A stretch of DNA of 17,148 nucleotides from contig JBLJBF010000148.1 of assembly GCA_047637855.1 (NCBI GenBank), positions 1 to 17,148 of the forward strand, written 5' to 3'. Numbering within the stretch: the first letter of the stretch is position 1; the number at the start of each line of letters is the position of its first letter. Source of the DNA: Pseudoflavonifractor sp047637855 (lineage in GTDB: Bacteria > Bacillota > Clostridia > Oscillospirales > Oscillospiraceae). Position numbers and translations under genes: made by a program. A model generated the notes under the pieces. The model ran no database searches. It saw nothing but the letters and a program-made list of their open reading frames with translations, and was not told where the DNA came from. Of this stretch, positions 1 to 6,358 are shown one piece after another.

Positions 1-1794
1 GCCAATGAAGCTGTCGTTGCCGCCATAGAGGTCGATCTGCCGGTCGGTGCCCGTGCCGTCGTCCAGGGTAAACCGGAGGAGCTTATCGCTCTTCTTCACG
101 TTTTCACAGGCCTTCACCTTCACCACCCGGAAGTCGCTCTTGGCGAAGGTGTCGAAGTCCACCTGCTCTTCGGCGCAGGGCTCCAGCTCCAGGGCGGGCA
201 GCGCGGCCTTTTTGGCCGCCTCGGCGGCCTGCTCCAGCTCGGCCAGCTCCTTCTCCATGTCAATGCGGGGGAAGAGGTTTTCCCCCTTCTCCACAGCGGC
301 GGCGGCGTTCAGGCCGCCCCAGGTCTGCGTGCTGTCCCAGGTGCGGCAGTGCGCGCAGGCACCGATCTGGTCGAAGAGCTTGTCCATGCACGTGGGCATG
401 AAGGGGGTGAGGAGCACGGCGGCGACCCGAAGGGTCTCCAGCAGATTATACATGATGCTGGCAAGGCGGGGCCCGTTGGCCTCCATGTCCTTGGCAAGCG
501 CCCAGGGGGCGGTCTCGTCGATATACTTGTTGGCCCGCTGGATGGCGGCAAAGACCTCGGCCAGCGCGCTCTGGAAGGCAAAGCGCTCCATATGCCCCTC
601 ATACTTGCCGGGCAGGGCCGAGACCACGCAGATGAGCTCGTCGTCCAGGGCCTCGGCGCGGCGCGCCTCGGGCAGCTTCCCGTCAAAATACTTGCCCACC
701 ATGGCGGTGGTGCGGGAGAGGAGATTGCCCAGGTCGTTGGCCAGGTCCGTGTTGATGCACTTGATGAGAACCTCGTTGGAAAAGTTGCCGTCGGAGCCGA
801 AGGGGAACTCCCGCAGGAGGAAGAACCGCAGGGCGTCCACCCCGTAGCGCCCGGCCAGGACGTAGGGGTCCACCACATTGCCCGTTGACTTGCCCATCTT
901 GCCGCCGCCCAGCAGCAGCCAGCCGTGGCCGTAGACCTTCTTGGGAAGGGGCAGCTCCAGGGCCATGAGGAGGGCGGGCCAGATGATGGCATGGAACCGG
1001 ACGATCTCCTTGCCCACGAAGTGGGCGTCGGCGGGCCAGAAGTCCTCGAAGTCGTGGTAGCGGTCGTTCCCGTAGCCCAGGGCCGTGATATAGTTAGAGA
1101 GCGCGTCGATCCACACGTAGACCACGTGGCTGGGGTCGAAATCCACGGGCACGCCCCAGGTGAAGCTGGTGCGGGAGACGCACAGGTCCTCCAGCCCGGG
1201 CTTGATAAAGTTGTTGATCATCTCGTTGACACGGCTGCGCGGCTCTAAGAAATCGGTGTTCTCCAGCAGGTCCTGGATCCGCGCGGCGTACTTGGAGAGC
1301 CGGAAAAAGTAGGCCTCCTCCTCGGCGTCGATTACATCGCGGCCGCAGTCGGGGCACTTGCCGTCCTTGAGCTGACTCTCGGTCCAAAAGCTCTCGCAGG
1401 GCTTGCAGTACTTGCCCTGATACTTGCCCTTGTAAATGTCGCCCTTCTCGTAGAGGGTCCTGAAAATCTTCTGGATCGCCTTCTCGTGGTAGTCGTCGGT
1501 GGTGCGGATAAAGCGGTCGTTGGAGATATTCATCAGCTTCCACAGGTCCAGAATGCCGCCGGGCCCGGCCACGATATGGTCTACGAAGGCCTGGGGGGTG
1601 ACTCCGGCCGCCCTGGCCTTGTCCTCGATTTTCTGTCCATGCTCGTCGGTGCCGGTGAGAAACATGACGTCGTAACCCCGCAGGCGCTTGTAGCGGGCCA
1701 TGGCATCGGTGGCCACAGTGCAGTAGGCGTGGCCGATGTGCAGCTTGTCCGAGGGGTAGTAGATGGGCGTCGTGATATAATATTTATTCTTCAT
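1..1794 (-). CDS. metG: Methionyl-tRNA synthetase (MetRS), C-terminus cut by window edge
   Basis: Class I aminoacyl-tRNA synthetase that charges tRNA-Met in the cytosol. 598 codons are visible. The start ATG at 1794 follows a GGAGGAG ribosome site and opens MKNKYYITTPIYYPSD. The HIGH motif is at residues 19-22. A zinc knuckle C130-x2-C133-x13-C147-x2-C150 is intact. The second catalytic loop reads KMGKS at 299-303 instead of the usual KMSKS. The anticodon-binding helical domain follows, and near the window edge comes an EMAP-II-like tRNA-binding domain (FDTFAKSDFRVVKVKACENV, then KSDKLLRFTLDDG), so this is the longer, roughly 650-residue MetRS type with a C-terminal dimerising/tRNA-binding module. 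The last visible residues (DLYGGNDSFIG) depart from the usual pattern of that domain. The start lies 11 bp inside the end of the upstream membrane-protein gene, so the two are probably co-transcribed. Identity is very sure. Confidence 0.96.
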   Translation of the reverse strand, partial: MKNKYYITTPIYYPSDKLHIGHAYCTVATDAMARYKRLRGYDVMFLTGTDEHGQKIEDKARAAGVTPQAFVDHIVAGPGGILDLWKLMNISNDRFIRTTDDYHEKAIQKIFRTLYEKGDIYKGKYQGKYCKPCESFWTESQLKDGKCPDCGRDVIDAEEEAYFFRLSKYAARIQDLLENTDFLEPRSRVNEMINNFIKPGLEDLCVSRTSFTWGVPVDFDPSHVVYVWIDALSNYITALGYGNDRYHDFEDFWPADAHFVGKEIVRFHAIIWPALLMALELPLPKKVYGHGWLLLGGGKMGKSTGNVVDPYVLAGRYGVDALRFFLLREFPFGSDGNFSNEVLIKCINTDLANDLGNLLSRTTAMVGKYFDGKLPEARRAEALDDELICVVSALPGKYEGHMERFAFQSALAEVFAAIQRANKYIDETAPWALAKDMEANGPRLASIMYNLLETLRVAAVLLTPFMPTCMDKLFDQIGACAHCRTWDSTQTWGGLNAAAAVEKGENLFPRIDMEKELAELEQAAEAAKKAALPALELEPCAEEQVDFDTFAKSDFRVVKVKACENVKKSDKLLRFTLDDGTGTDRQIDLYGGNDSFIG

Positions 1795-2671
1795 CGGTGG
1801 TCTCCTCCGTATCAATTTTAGCCTCACCGGTCTCCTCCCTGCGGGAGGAGCACCGCATTCGCCCGTCCCCGTTGGAGAGGAGAAGGGCGGCCGCCGCCGT
1901 GAGATAGAGGACGAACGCGCCGTAGAGCAGCATGGCGGCCAGGCTGTGCCCGTCGGCCAAAGTGGTCAGGCACAGGTACACGGCCAGCAGAGAGAAGAAC
2001 AGGGTGCGCCCCGGCCTCCCCTTCTCAAAGGAAAAGTTCGAGATGAAATAGGTGGCCAGCAGCACGGCGATAATGGAAAAGATCTCATAGATATAGTCCC
2101 TCCGGATGGGGTCACCGGCCCGTGCCTGGTAGGTGCTGATGAGCCAGAAGGCCGCCAGATACCCCGGCAGCAGCAAAGACAGGTTGTACTTCCCCCTGCC
2201 CGCGCCCCGATAGCCGCTGCGCCCCAAAGCCAGCACGCAGAACGAGGAGCCGGTCGCCAGTGCGGCCAGCAGCATCTTGGGCAAAAGGCTGAGCAGCGGG
2301 TTCACGCCGCTCAGCCCGGCCTGAGCGCGGGCAAGCGCATACTCCTCCGGCAGTCCCCAGAAGAGGAGCGCGCCCCCCACCAGCAGCAGCAGCGCCGACG
2401 CGGCCATCCCAGCCAGGTACAGAGTATTCCCCTTGGCGGCAAAGGCCCGGTCATATCCGCCCTCGAAGGGCAGCGTCCTCCCCCGGCTGAGGAAAAAAAA
2501 CACAGCGGCAACAGCCAAAGAGAAGGCCAGCAGCGTCAAAAAGGCGGGAGCCCACGGGATGGGCAGGCCGGTCTCCGCCTCAAACGCGGAACCGCGCTCC
2601 CAGCGGCGCAGGAAAAACCCTACCTCTCCGCAGGCGATGGCGGCGGCGGGATACAGAAACGCTTTGCGCAT
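1784..2671 (-). CDS. Polytopic integral membrane protein of unknown function
   Basis: 295 residues, not recognised. About seven to eight hydrophobic segments are visible (roughly 42-61, 83-105, 125-149, 165-180, 195-210, 222-238, 243-266, with a weaker one near 1-20). A hydrophilic, acidic C-terminal tail (about 268-295, ending KIDTEETTDEE) follows; it probably sits in the cytoplasm, by inference. I see no catalytic or transporter motif. The start ATG is preceded by AGAGGA with 9 nt spacing. Its stop lies inside the first codons of metG (11-bp overlap), which argues for one transcript and translational coupling with metG. It is preceded by the ABC-F gene on the same strand, with a 12-bp hairpin in between. 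It may be a lineage-specific membrane protein; a transporter or a sensor cannot be told apart from sequence alone. Confidence 0.8.
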   Translation of the reverse strand: MRKAFLYPAAAIACGEVGFFLRRWERGSAFEAETGLPIPWAPAFLTLLAFSLAVAAVFFFLSRGRTLPFEGGYDRAFAAKGNTLYLAGMAASALLLLVGGALLFWGLPEEYALARAQAGLSGVNPLLSLLPKMLLAALATGSSFCVLALGRSGYRGAGRGKYNLSLLLPGYLAAFWLISTYQARAGDPIRRDYIYEIFSIIAVLLATYFISNFSFEKGRPGRTLFFSLLAVYLCLTTLADGHSLAAMLLYGAFVLYLTAAAALLLSNGDGRMRCSSRREETGEAKIDTEETTDEE

Positions 2672-2709
2672 GGCAACAAGTCCTCTCTCGGATTAGAATG
2701 GAACGGGAG

Positions 2710-2742
2710 ACAGGCGGGCGGATTTAACTCCCGCCCGCCTGT
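2710..2742 (-). terminator. 12-bp perfect stem-loop between the ABC-F gene and the membrane-protein gene
   Basis: ACAGGCGGGCGG (2710-2721) and CCGCCCGCCTGT (2731-2742) are perfect inverted repeats around a 9-nt AT-rich loop. It lies 34 nt past the ABC-F stop on the minus strand. On that strand no clear U-tract follows (CTCCCGTTCC), so it could be a weak or factor-assisted terminator or a transcript-stabilising hairpin rather than a classic intrinsic terminator. Confidence 0.5.
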
Positions 2743-2775
2743 GCGGCCGTCGGGCGTATGAAAAAGCGCCTGGGC

Positions 2776-4371
2776 TCACACCTTTTGCAGGCTCTCCAAA
2801 TACTCGTCGTAGGTCATCCTGCGGTCAATCAGCCGGCCGTCGGCGGTGATGTCAAAAATGCGGTTGGCTACGGTCTGGACCATCTGGTGGTCATGGCTGG
2901 AGAAGAGCACGTTGCACTTTACCGCCTCCAGGCCGTTGTTGACAGCGGCAATGCTCTCCAGGTCCAGATGGTTGGTGGGCTGGTCGAGAAGGAGCACGTT
3001 GGCCCCCGACAGCATCATGCGCGAGAGCATACAGCGCACCTTTTCGCCGCCTGACAGGACCTTGACGGGCTTATACACGTCGTCCCCGGAGAAGAGCATA
3101 CGGCCGAGGAACCCCCGGAGATAGGCCTCCATCGGGTCGCTGGACCACTGGCGCAGCCACTCCACCAGGTTGTCGTTATTGTCCTGGAAGAAGGGGGTGT
3201 TGTCCTTGGGGAAGTAGGAGAAGGTGGCCGTCTGGCCCCACTTCACCGTGCCCTCGTCGGGCTCCAGCTCGCCGGTGAGGAGCCGGAAGAGGGCGGTGTG
3301 GGCAGTTTCATTGTCACCCACAAAGGCAATTTTATCCCCATGGCCCACGGAAAAGCTCACCTTGTCCAGCACCTTCACGCCGTCGATGGTCTTGGACACG
3401 TCGGTGACGAACAGGATGTCCTTGCCCACCTCCCGCTCGGGCGAGAAGCCCACCCAGGGGTAGCGGCGGGAGGAGGCGGGGAATTCGTCCAGCGTGATCT
3501 TCTCCAGCAGCTTGCGGCGGGAGGTGGCCTGCTTGCTCTTGGACTTGTTGGCCGAGAACCGGGAGATGAACTCCTTGAGCTCCTGGGCCTTCTCCTCGTT
3601 CTTTTTGCTCTGGTTCTTCATGAGCTGCTGCATGAGCTGGCTGGCGTCGTACCAGAAGTCGTAGTTGCCCACGTACATCTTGATTTTATTGTAGTCAATG
3701 TCCACAATATGGGTGCAGATGGTGTTGAGGAAGTGCCGGTCATGGCTCACAACGATGACGGTGCCCTCAAAATCCAGCAGGAAGTCCTCCAGCCAGTTGA
3801 TGGCGTTGATGTCCAGGTTGTTGGTGGGCTCGTCCATCATGAGGATGTCGGGGTTGCCGAAGAGGGCCTGTGCCAGCAGCACCTTCACCTTCAGGCGGCC
3901 GTCCAGGCTGTCCATGCTGTCCCCGTGGACGGCGACGGGCACGCCCAGGCCCTGGAGGATGCGGCTGGCGCCGCTCTCGGCCTCCCAGCCGCCAAGCTCC
4001 GCGAATTCCTCCTCCAGCTCGCAGGCGCGGATGCCGTCTTCCTCGGTCATCTCCTCCTTGGCGTAGAGGGCGTCCTTTTCCTTGCCGATGTCGTAGAGCC
4101 GCTGGTTGCCCATAATGACGGTATCCATGACGGTATAGGCGTCATAGGCGTTCTGGTTTTGCTTGAGGACGGACATACGGGTCTTGGGCAGAACCGAAAC
4201 CTCGCCGCTGGACGGCTCCAGCTCGCCGGAGAGGATCTTCAGGAAGGTGGATTTCCCCGCGCCGTTGGCGCCGATGATGCCGTAGCAGTTGCCCTTGATA
4301 AACTGCAGGTCCACGTGGGAGAAAAGGGGCTGGCCGCTATACTGCAGCCCGAGATCGGAAACTGTGATCAT
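2776..4371 (-). CDS. ABC-F family ATPase, YkpA/YbiT-like (ribosome-associated, non-transporter)
   Basis: 531 residues with two ABC ATPase domains joined by a charged linker (about 240-310) and no membrane segments, the ABC-F plan; members act on the ribosome in translation or antibiotic protection. Domain 1: Walker A GANGAGKS (34-41), Walker B with D180-E181, switch His210, but the signature reads SLDGR (155-159) in place of LSGGE. Domain 2: the Walker A position reads GDNETAHT (352-359) with no lysine, the signature is intact (LSGGE, 439-443), Walker B ends D463-Q464 with Gln for the catalytic Glu, and switch His493 is present. The start is supported by TAAGGAGT 5 nt upstream. The closest named families are B. 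subtilis YkpA and E. coli YbiT, but the substitutions make the exact ortholog uncertain. It could in principle be a resistance-type ABC-F, but the linker is not unusually long. Confidence 0.9.
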   Translation of the reverse strand: MITVSDLGLQYSGQPLFSHVDLQFIKGNCYGIIGANGAGKSTFLKILSGELEPSSGEVSVLPKTRMSVLKQNQNAYDAYTVMDTVIMGNQRLYDIGKEKDALYAKEEMTEEDGIRACELEEEFAELGGWEAESGASRILQGLGVPVAVHGDSMDSLDGRLKVKVLLAQALFGNPDILMMDEPTNNLDINAINWLEDFLLDFEGTVIVVSHDRHFLNTICTHIVDIDYNKIKMYVGNYDFWYDASQLMQQLMKNQSKKNEEKAQELKEFISRFSANKSKSKQATSRRKLLEKITLDEFPASSRRYPWVGFSPEREVGKDILFVTDVSKTIDGVKVLDKVSFSVGHGDKIAFVGDNETAHTALFRLLTGELEPDEGTVKWGQTATFSYFPKDNTPFFQDNNDNLVEWLRQWSSDPMEAYLRGFLGRMLFSGDDVYKPVKVLSGGEKVRCMLSRMMLSGANVLLLDQPTNHLDLESIAAVNNGLEAVKCNVLFSSHDHQMVQTVANRIFDITADGRLIDRRMTYDEYLESLQKV

Positions 4372-4411
4372 GTTGTACTCCTTAGAATATAGAAATCTTC
4401 ATATAGAGGGT

Positions 4412-4420
4412 ATCATACCA
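4412..4420 (-). promoter_or_regulatory. Probable extended -10 promoter of the ABC-F gene
   Basis: On the minus strand the bases read TGG-TATGAT, an extended -10 element 41 nt upstream of the ABC-F start codon. I see no good -35 at 16-18 nt, as expected when the TG extension compensates. Moderate support only. Confidence 0.4.
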
Positions 4421-4488
4421 CAAACGCGCAAAAAAGAACAGAGGGGAAATGACAATCTTCCGGCCCGCCTTTTCCCGCCCGATTCTCC

Positions 4489-4517
4489 TTGTATATTTTC
4501 CGCCCTTCGGATATAAT
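4489..4517 (+). promoter_or_regulatory. Probable sigma-A promoter of the DUF1622-rlmA pair
   Basis: A perfect -10 hexamer TATAAT lies at 4512-4517 and a partial -35 (TTGTAT, 4489-4494) lies 17 nt upstream. The start codon of the DUF1622 gene is 33 nt downstream. It is divergent to the ABC-F promoter. Confidence 0.6.
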
Positions 4518-4550
4518 GGAGGCCGCATTACGGAAAAGAGAGGGAGACTT

Positions 4551-4931
4551 ATGGATATGCAGGCGTTGAGCGAAGGATTGAAGCTCTTTGTGGAAGAGCC
4601 GATGAAGGTCTTCGCGGAGGCGGCTATTTTGATGTTCGAGTGGATCGGCATCATTGTCATCGTGGCGGCGGGCATTACGGGCGTCATCAGCTACCTGCGC
4701 CGGGACCCGGAGACGAGGCTCCGGCTGGCCCAGGGCCTCGCCATGAGCCTTGAGTTCAAGCTGGGCGGCGAGATTTTGCGCACCGTTTTGGTGCGCGAGC
4801 TGGGAGAGATCGCCGTGGTGGGGGCCATCATTTTGCTCCGGGCCGCACTCACCTTCCTCATCCACTGGGAGATCAGGAACGAAGAGCAGAGTATGGACGG
4901 CGGCGTCCACCTCTCGGGCAGGCACAGATGA
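4551..4931 (+). CDS. DUF1622 family small membrane protein
   Basis: 126 residues. A hydrophobic helix spans about 22-48, a central block about 56-80 reads RLRLAQGLAMSLEFKLGGEI, and a second strong membrane segment spans about 86-107. The pattern LRxxxGxxxxLEFKLGGEILRT followed by an LxEIAxxGAIILxR helix matches my memory of the DUF1622 family. Its function is unknown. The start ATG at 4551 sits behind GGGAG and is chosen over an upstream in-frame ATG at 4449 because that one lies before the promoter -10. The last bases overlap the start of the methyltransferase gene as ATGA, so the two are translationally coupled. A few charged residues after the second helix form a short tail. Confidence 0.8.
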   Translation: MDMQALSEGLKLFVEEPMKVFAEAAILMFEWIGIIVIVAAGITGVISYLRRDPETRLRLAQGLAMSLEFKLGGEILRTVLVRELGEIAVVGAIILLRAALTFLIHWEIRNEEQSMDGGVHLSGRHR

Positions 4932-5752
4932 CCAGTCTGTTCCGCTGCCCTCTCTGCGCCGCCCCGCTGGAGCGGGCGGCAGGGGCCTACACCTGCCCCA
5001 ACCGGCACAGCTTCGACGTGGCCCGGGAGGGGTATGTCCACCTTCTGCCGGCCAACCGGCTCCACTCCAAAGCCCCGGGGGATGACAGGGCCATGGCCGC
5101 CGCCCGGGGGCGCTTTCTCTCGGCGGGGCACTATGCCCACCTGAGGGACGCTGTGACGGCGCTGGTGCTGGCGTGCGCCCCCCACCGCCCGGCGGTGCTG
5201 GACTCGGGCTGCGGCGAGGGGTACTACACCGCCGCCGTCCACGCCGCCCTGCGGGAGGCGGGGAAAGACCCCCACACCGCGGGGGTGGACCTTTCCAAGC
5301 CCTCGCTCAGGCAGGCGGCGAAGCGGGAGCGGGAAGCCGAGTTCGCCGTGGCGTCGGTCTATCATCTGCCTGTGGCGGACGGGAGCGTGGACCTGCTGCT
5401 CAACTGTTTCTCCCCTCTGGCTTTGGACGAGTTCAGGCGGGTACTGCGGCCGGGCGGAGCGCTTCTTTACGTGGTGCCGGGTCCCCGGCACCTGTGGGAG
5501 ATGAAGGAGGTCCTCTACGAGCACCCCTATGAAAACCCCGACGAGGCTGCGGCCTACGAGGGCTTTGCCTATGAGCGCATCGTCCCGGCCGAGCGCACCC
5601 TTCGCCTGGAGGGGGAGGCCATCTCGGACCTCTTCGGCATGACCCCCTACGCCTGGAAGACGCCCAAGGCGGGGGTGGACCGCCTGGCCGCGCTGGAGAC
5701 CCTGACCGTGCAGGCCCAGTTCCGGGTGCACGTATTCCGCAGGGAGCATTAA
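4928..5752 (+). CDS. rlmA: RlmA-type 23S rRNA (guanine-N1)-methyltransferase
   Basis: 274 residues. An N-terminal zinc finger (C7, C10, C23, H27 in CPLC...YTCPNRHSFD) precedes a Rossmann methyltransferase fold with SAM motif VLDSGCGEGYY (90-100) and an acidic end of strand 2 (GVDLSK, 119-124). Later landmarks are the proline-glycine turn RPGG (174-177) and MTPYAWK (238-244). GDDRAMAAARGRFL after the zinc finger is typical of RlmA. The family methylates N1 of G745 (Gram-negative type) or G748 (Gram-positive type, linked to macrolide/tylosin response) in 23S rRNA hairpin 35 in the peptide tunnel; in a Firmicute the G748 type is more likely, by inference. The start ATG overlaps the preceding stop (ATGA). 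Length is normal for the family. Another SAM-dependent methyltransferase is possible but less likely. Confidence 0.87.
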   Translation: MTSLFRCPLCAAPLERAAGAYTCPNRHSFDVAREGYVHLLPANRLHSKAPGDDRAMAAARGRFLSAGHYAHLRDAVTALVLACAPHRPAVLDSGCGEGYYTAAVHAALREAGKDPHTAGVDLSKPSLRQAAKREREAEFAVASVYHLPVADGSVDLLLNCFSPLALDEFRRVLRPGGALLYVVPGPRHLWEMKEVLYEHPYENPDEAAAYEGFAYERIVPAERTLRLEGEAISDLFGMTPYAWKTPKAGVDRLAALETLTVQAQFRVHVFRREH

Positions 5753-5793
5753 AATTTATCTTTTGGAGAAGTTATTTCCCTGAAAATACCTCT

Positions 5794-5815
5794 GCCCGCG
5801 CCGCCGTGCGCGGGG
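5794..5815 (+). other. GC-rich hairpin after rlmA
   Basis: CCCGCGC (5795-5801) and GCGCGGG (5108+700 = 5808-5814) can pair around a 6-nt loop. No U-tract follows. It sits between the rlmA stop and the 40-bp palindrome and may simply aid 3'-end formation; support is weak. Confidence 0.3.
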
Positions 5816-5825
5816 CCGGGGGTGT

Positions 5826-5865
5826 CAAAAGGTCCTGTCAGTTTATAAACTGACAGGACCTTTTG
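5826..5865. terminator. 40-bp perfect palindrome, bidirectional intrinsic terminator
   Basis: Bases 5826-5845 (CAAAAGGTCCTGTCAGTTTA) are the exact reverse complement of 5846-5865, a 20-bp stem with no obligatory loop. It starts with an A-run and ends with a T-run, so either strand gives a GC-containing stem followed by UUUU. It lies between the convergent ends of rlmA (plus) and the gtrA-like gene (minus), the classic place for a shared terminator. Confidence 0.85.
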
Positions 5866-5896
5866 TATGCGCGGGGGATTGGATGCCCCCCGGAGG

Positions 5897-6346
5897 TCAC
5901 TGAAAGACCCAGAACTTGTTCATCAGATAGTTGTACAGAATCATGCAGAAGGTGGCGGGGATCTTGGCAATCTTGTCGGGCACATGGAAGAGGGTGGCCA
6001 CCGCCCGGATGAGGAAGAGGGACACCAGGTAATAGCCCACGTTGGTGACGATAAAGCGCACGGTCTCCTGCCTTGTGACCCGGTTCTTCTTCTCAAAGGT
6101 CCAGCGCTTGTTCCAGAAGAAGCTGTTGAGAGAGGCCGTCACAAAGGAGATGGCCTGGGCCACCGCGGTGAGCCAGAGGGGCAGGTCGGCGGCGTTGGAG
6201 TCGTACCCCGCGGCGGAGCAGAGGGCGCGCAGCGCCACGGCGAAGACGGCCACGTCCACCAGGGTATTGAGCACGCCGATCATGCCGAACTTGATGAATT
6301 TACGCACGTCGAACACCGCGATAATGTGTCTGATCTTTTCTTTCAT
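5897..6346 (-). CDS. GtrA family membrane protein (probable polyprenyl-phosphate-sugar flippase component)
   Basis: 149 residues with four membrane helices (about 17-40, 57-78, 97-120, 127-147) and the family landmarks KFGMIGVLNT near the start of helix 1, NSFFWNKRWTF after helix 2, and NKFWVF at the C-terminus. GtrA proteins are thought to move lipid-linked sugars (undecaprenyl-phosphate-glucose in the phage serotype-conversion prototype) across the membrane for glycosylation outside. The start at 6346 (MKEKIRH) has AGGAG 7 nt upstream; a longer frame starting at 6415 would lie inside the preceding gene and has no family-like sequence. It is the last gene of a three-gene unit and begins 10 nt after the GT-C gene stop. 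Confidence 0.9.
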   Translation of the reverse strand: MKEKIRHIIAVFDVRKFIKFGMIGVLNTLVDVAVFAVALRALCSAAGYDSNAADLPLWLTAVAQAISFVTASLNSFFWNKRWTFEKKNRVTRQETVRFIVTNVGYYLVSLFLIRAVATLFHVPDKIAKIPATFCMILYNYLMNKFWVFQ

Positions 6347-6353
6347 CTCGCAA

Positions 6354-6358
6354 CTCCT
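6354..6358 (-). promoter_or_regulatory. Ribosome binding site deciding the gtrA start
   Basis: AGGAG on the minus strand, 7 nt before the ATG at 6346, inside the last codons of the upstream gene. It supports the shorter GtrA protein. Confidence 0.7.

Noticed and set aside
3298..4392. Long open frame (364 codons) on the plus strand
   Set aside because: It runs antisense across the ABC-F gene, has low-complexity Leu/Val/Gly/His-rich composition typical of a GC-rich shadow frame, and no ribosome site or family resemblance.
5826..5865. The 40-bp palindrome as a regulator operator or recombination site
   Set aside because: Its position between convergent gene ends and its A-run/T-run flanks fit a shared terminator; no recombinase gene or promoter lies nearby.
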